Assembly (NCBI GenBank): GCA_017503945.1
Contig: JAFVSB010000058.1
Span: 1 to 5,356, forward strand
Origin: Clostridia bacterium
GTDB taxonomy: Bacteria > Bacillota > Clostridia > UMGS1810
Length of the DNA stretch: 5,356 bases
Direction: 5' to 3'
A program made the position numbers and the translations under genes. Numbering within the stretch: position 1 is the stretch's first letter; each line of letters opens with the position of its first letter. The notes under the pieces were generated by a model. That model was not told the DNA's origin and did not search any database. It saw nothing but the letters and a program-made list of their open reading frames with translations. This document shows, one piece after another, positions 5,345 to 5,356 of the stretch.

Positions 5345-5356
5345 TTGATTTTAAAG

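Overview
The window looks like a chromosomal segment from a low-to-moderate GC Firmicute, most likely an anaerobic gut member of the Clostridia. The reasons are the 5S rRNA/tRNA-Asn tail of an rRNA operon, strong GGAG-type ribosome binding sites, sigma-A-like promoters, and a GTPase-NYN fusion of a kind I associate with Clostridia. The genus cannot be fixed from this sequence.

Layout. Bases 21-243 hold a complete 5S rRNA and a complete tRNA-Asn(GUU), closed by a strong intrinsic terminator (249-279). Bases 280-560 contain no convincing protein gene. This stretch is rich in inverted repeats and is bracketed by two exact 21-bp copies of the tRNA-Asn 3' end (224-244 inside the tRNA, 539-559 standing alone). 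That is the signature of a tRNA-targeting insertion or its remnant. Its core (about 319-506) reads like a compact structured RNA. Parts of it resemble, from memory only, the HEARO / IscB omega-RNA class, but no IscB gene is present. A second terminator (561-598) follows the orphan tRNA fragment.

Bases 620-4878 form a likely three-gene operon on the + strand, driven by a TTGAAT-17-TATAAT promoter. It encodes a small DUF1294 membrane protein (682-957), a MATE-family exporter (972-2324), and an 844-residue protein (2344-4878). The last joins an EF-G/Tet(M)-like ribosomal GTPase to a C-terminal YacP/Rae1-type NYN ribonuclease domain. The gaps between genes are 14 and 19 bases and no terminator separates them. 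mscL (4940-5344) follows under its own consensus-like promoter, whose -35 hexamer contains the stop codon of the fusion gene.

How the genes may work together. The fusion is the most striking protein. An A-site-binding GTPase fused to a homologue of a ribosome-dependent mRNA endonuclease suggests one machine that enters stalled or drug-bound ribosomes and cuts the mRNA. Its pairing with an exporter fits a drug or translation-stress response, but that is inference. Tetracycline resistance itself is not supported, because the drug-site loop typical of Tet(M) is replaced.
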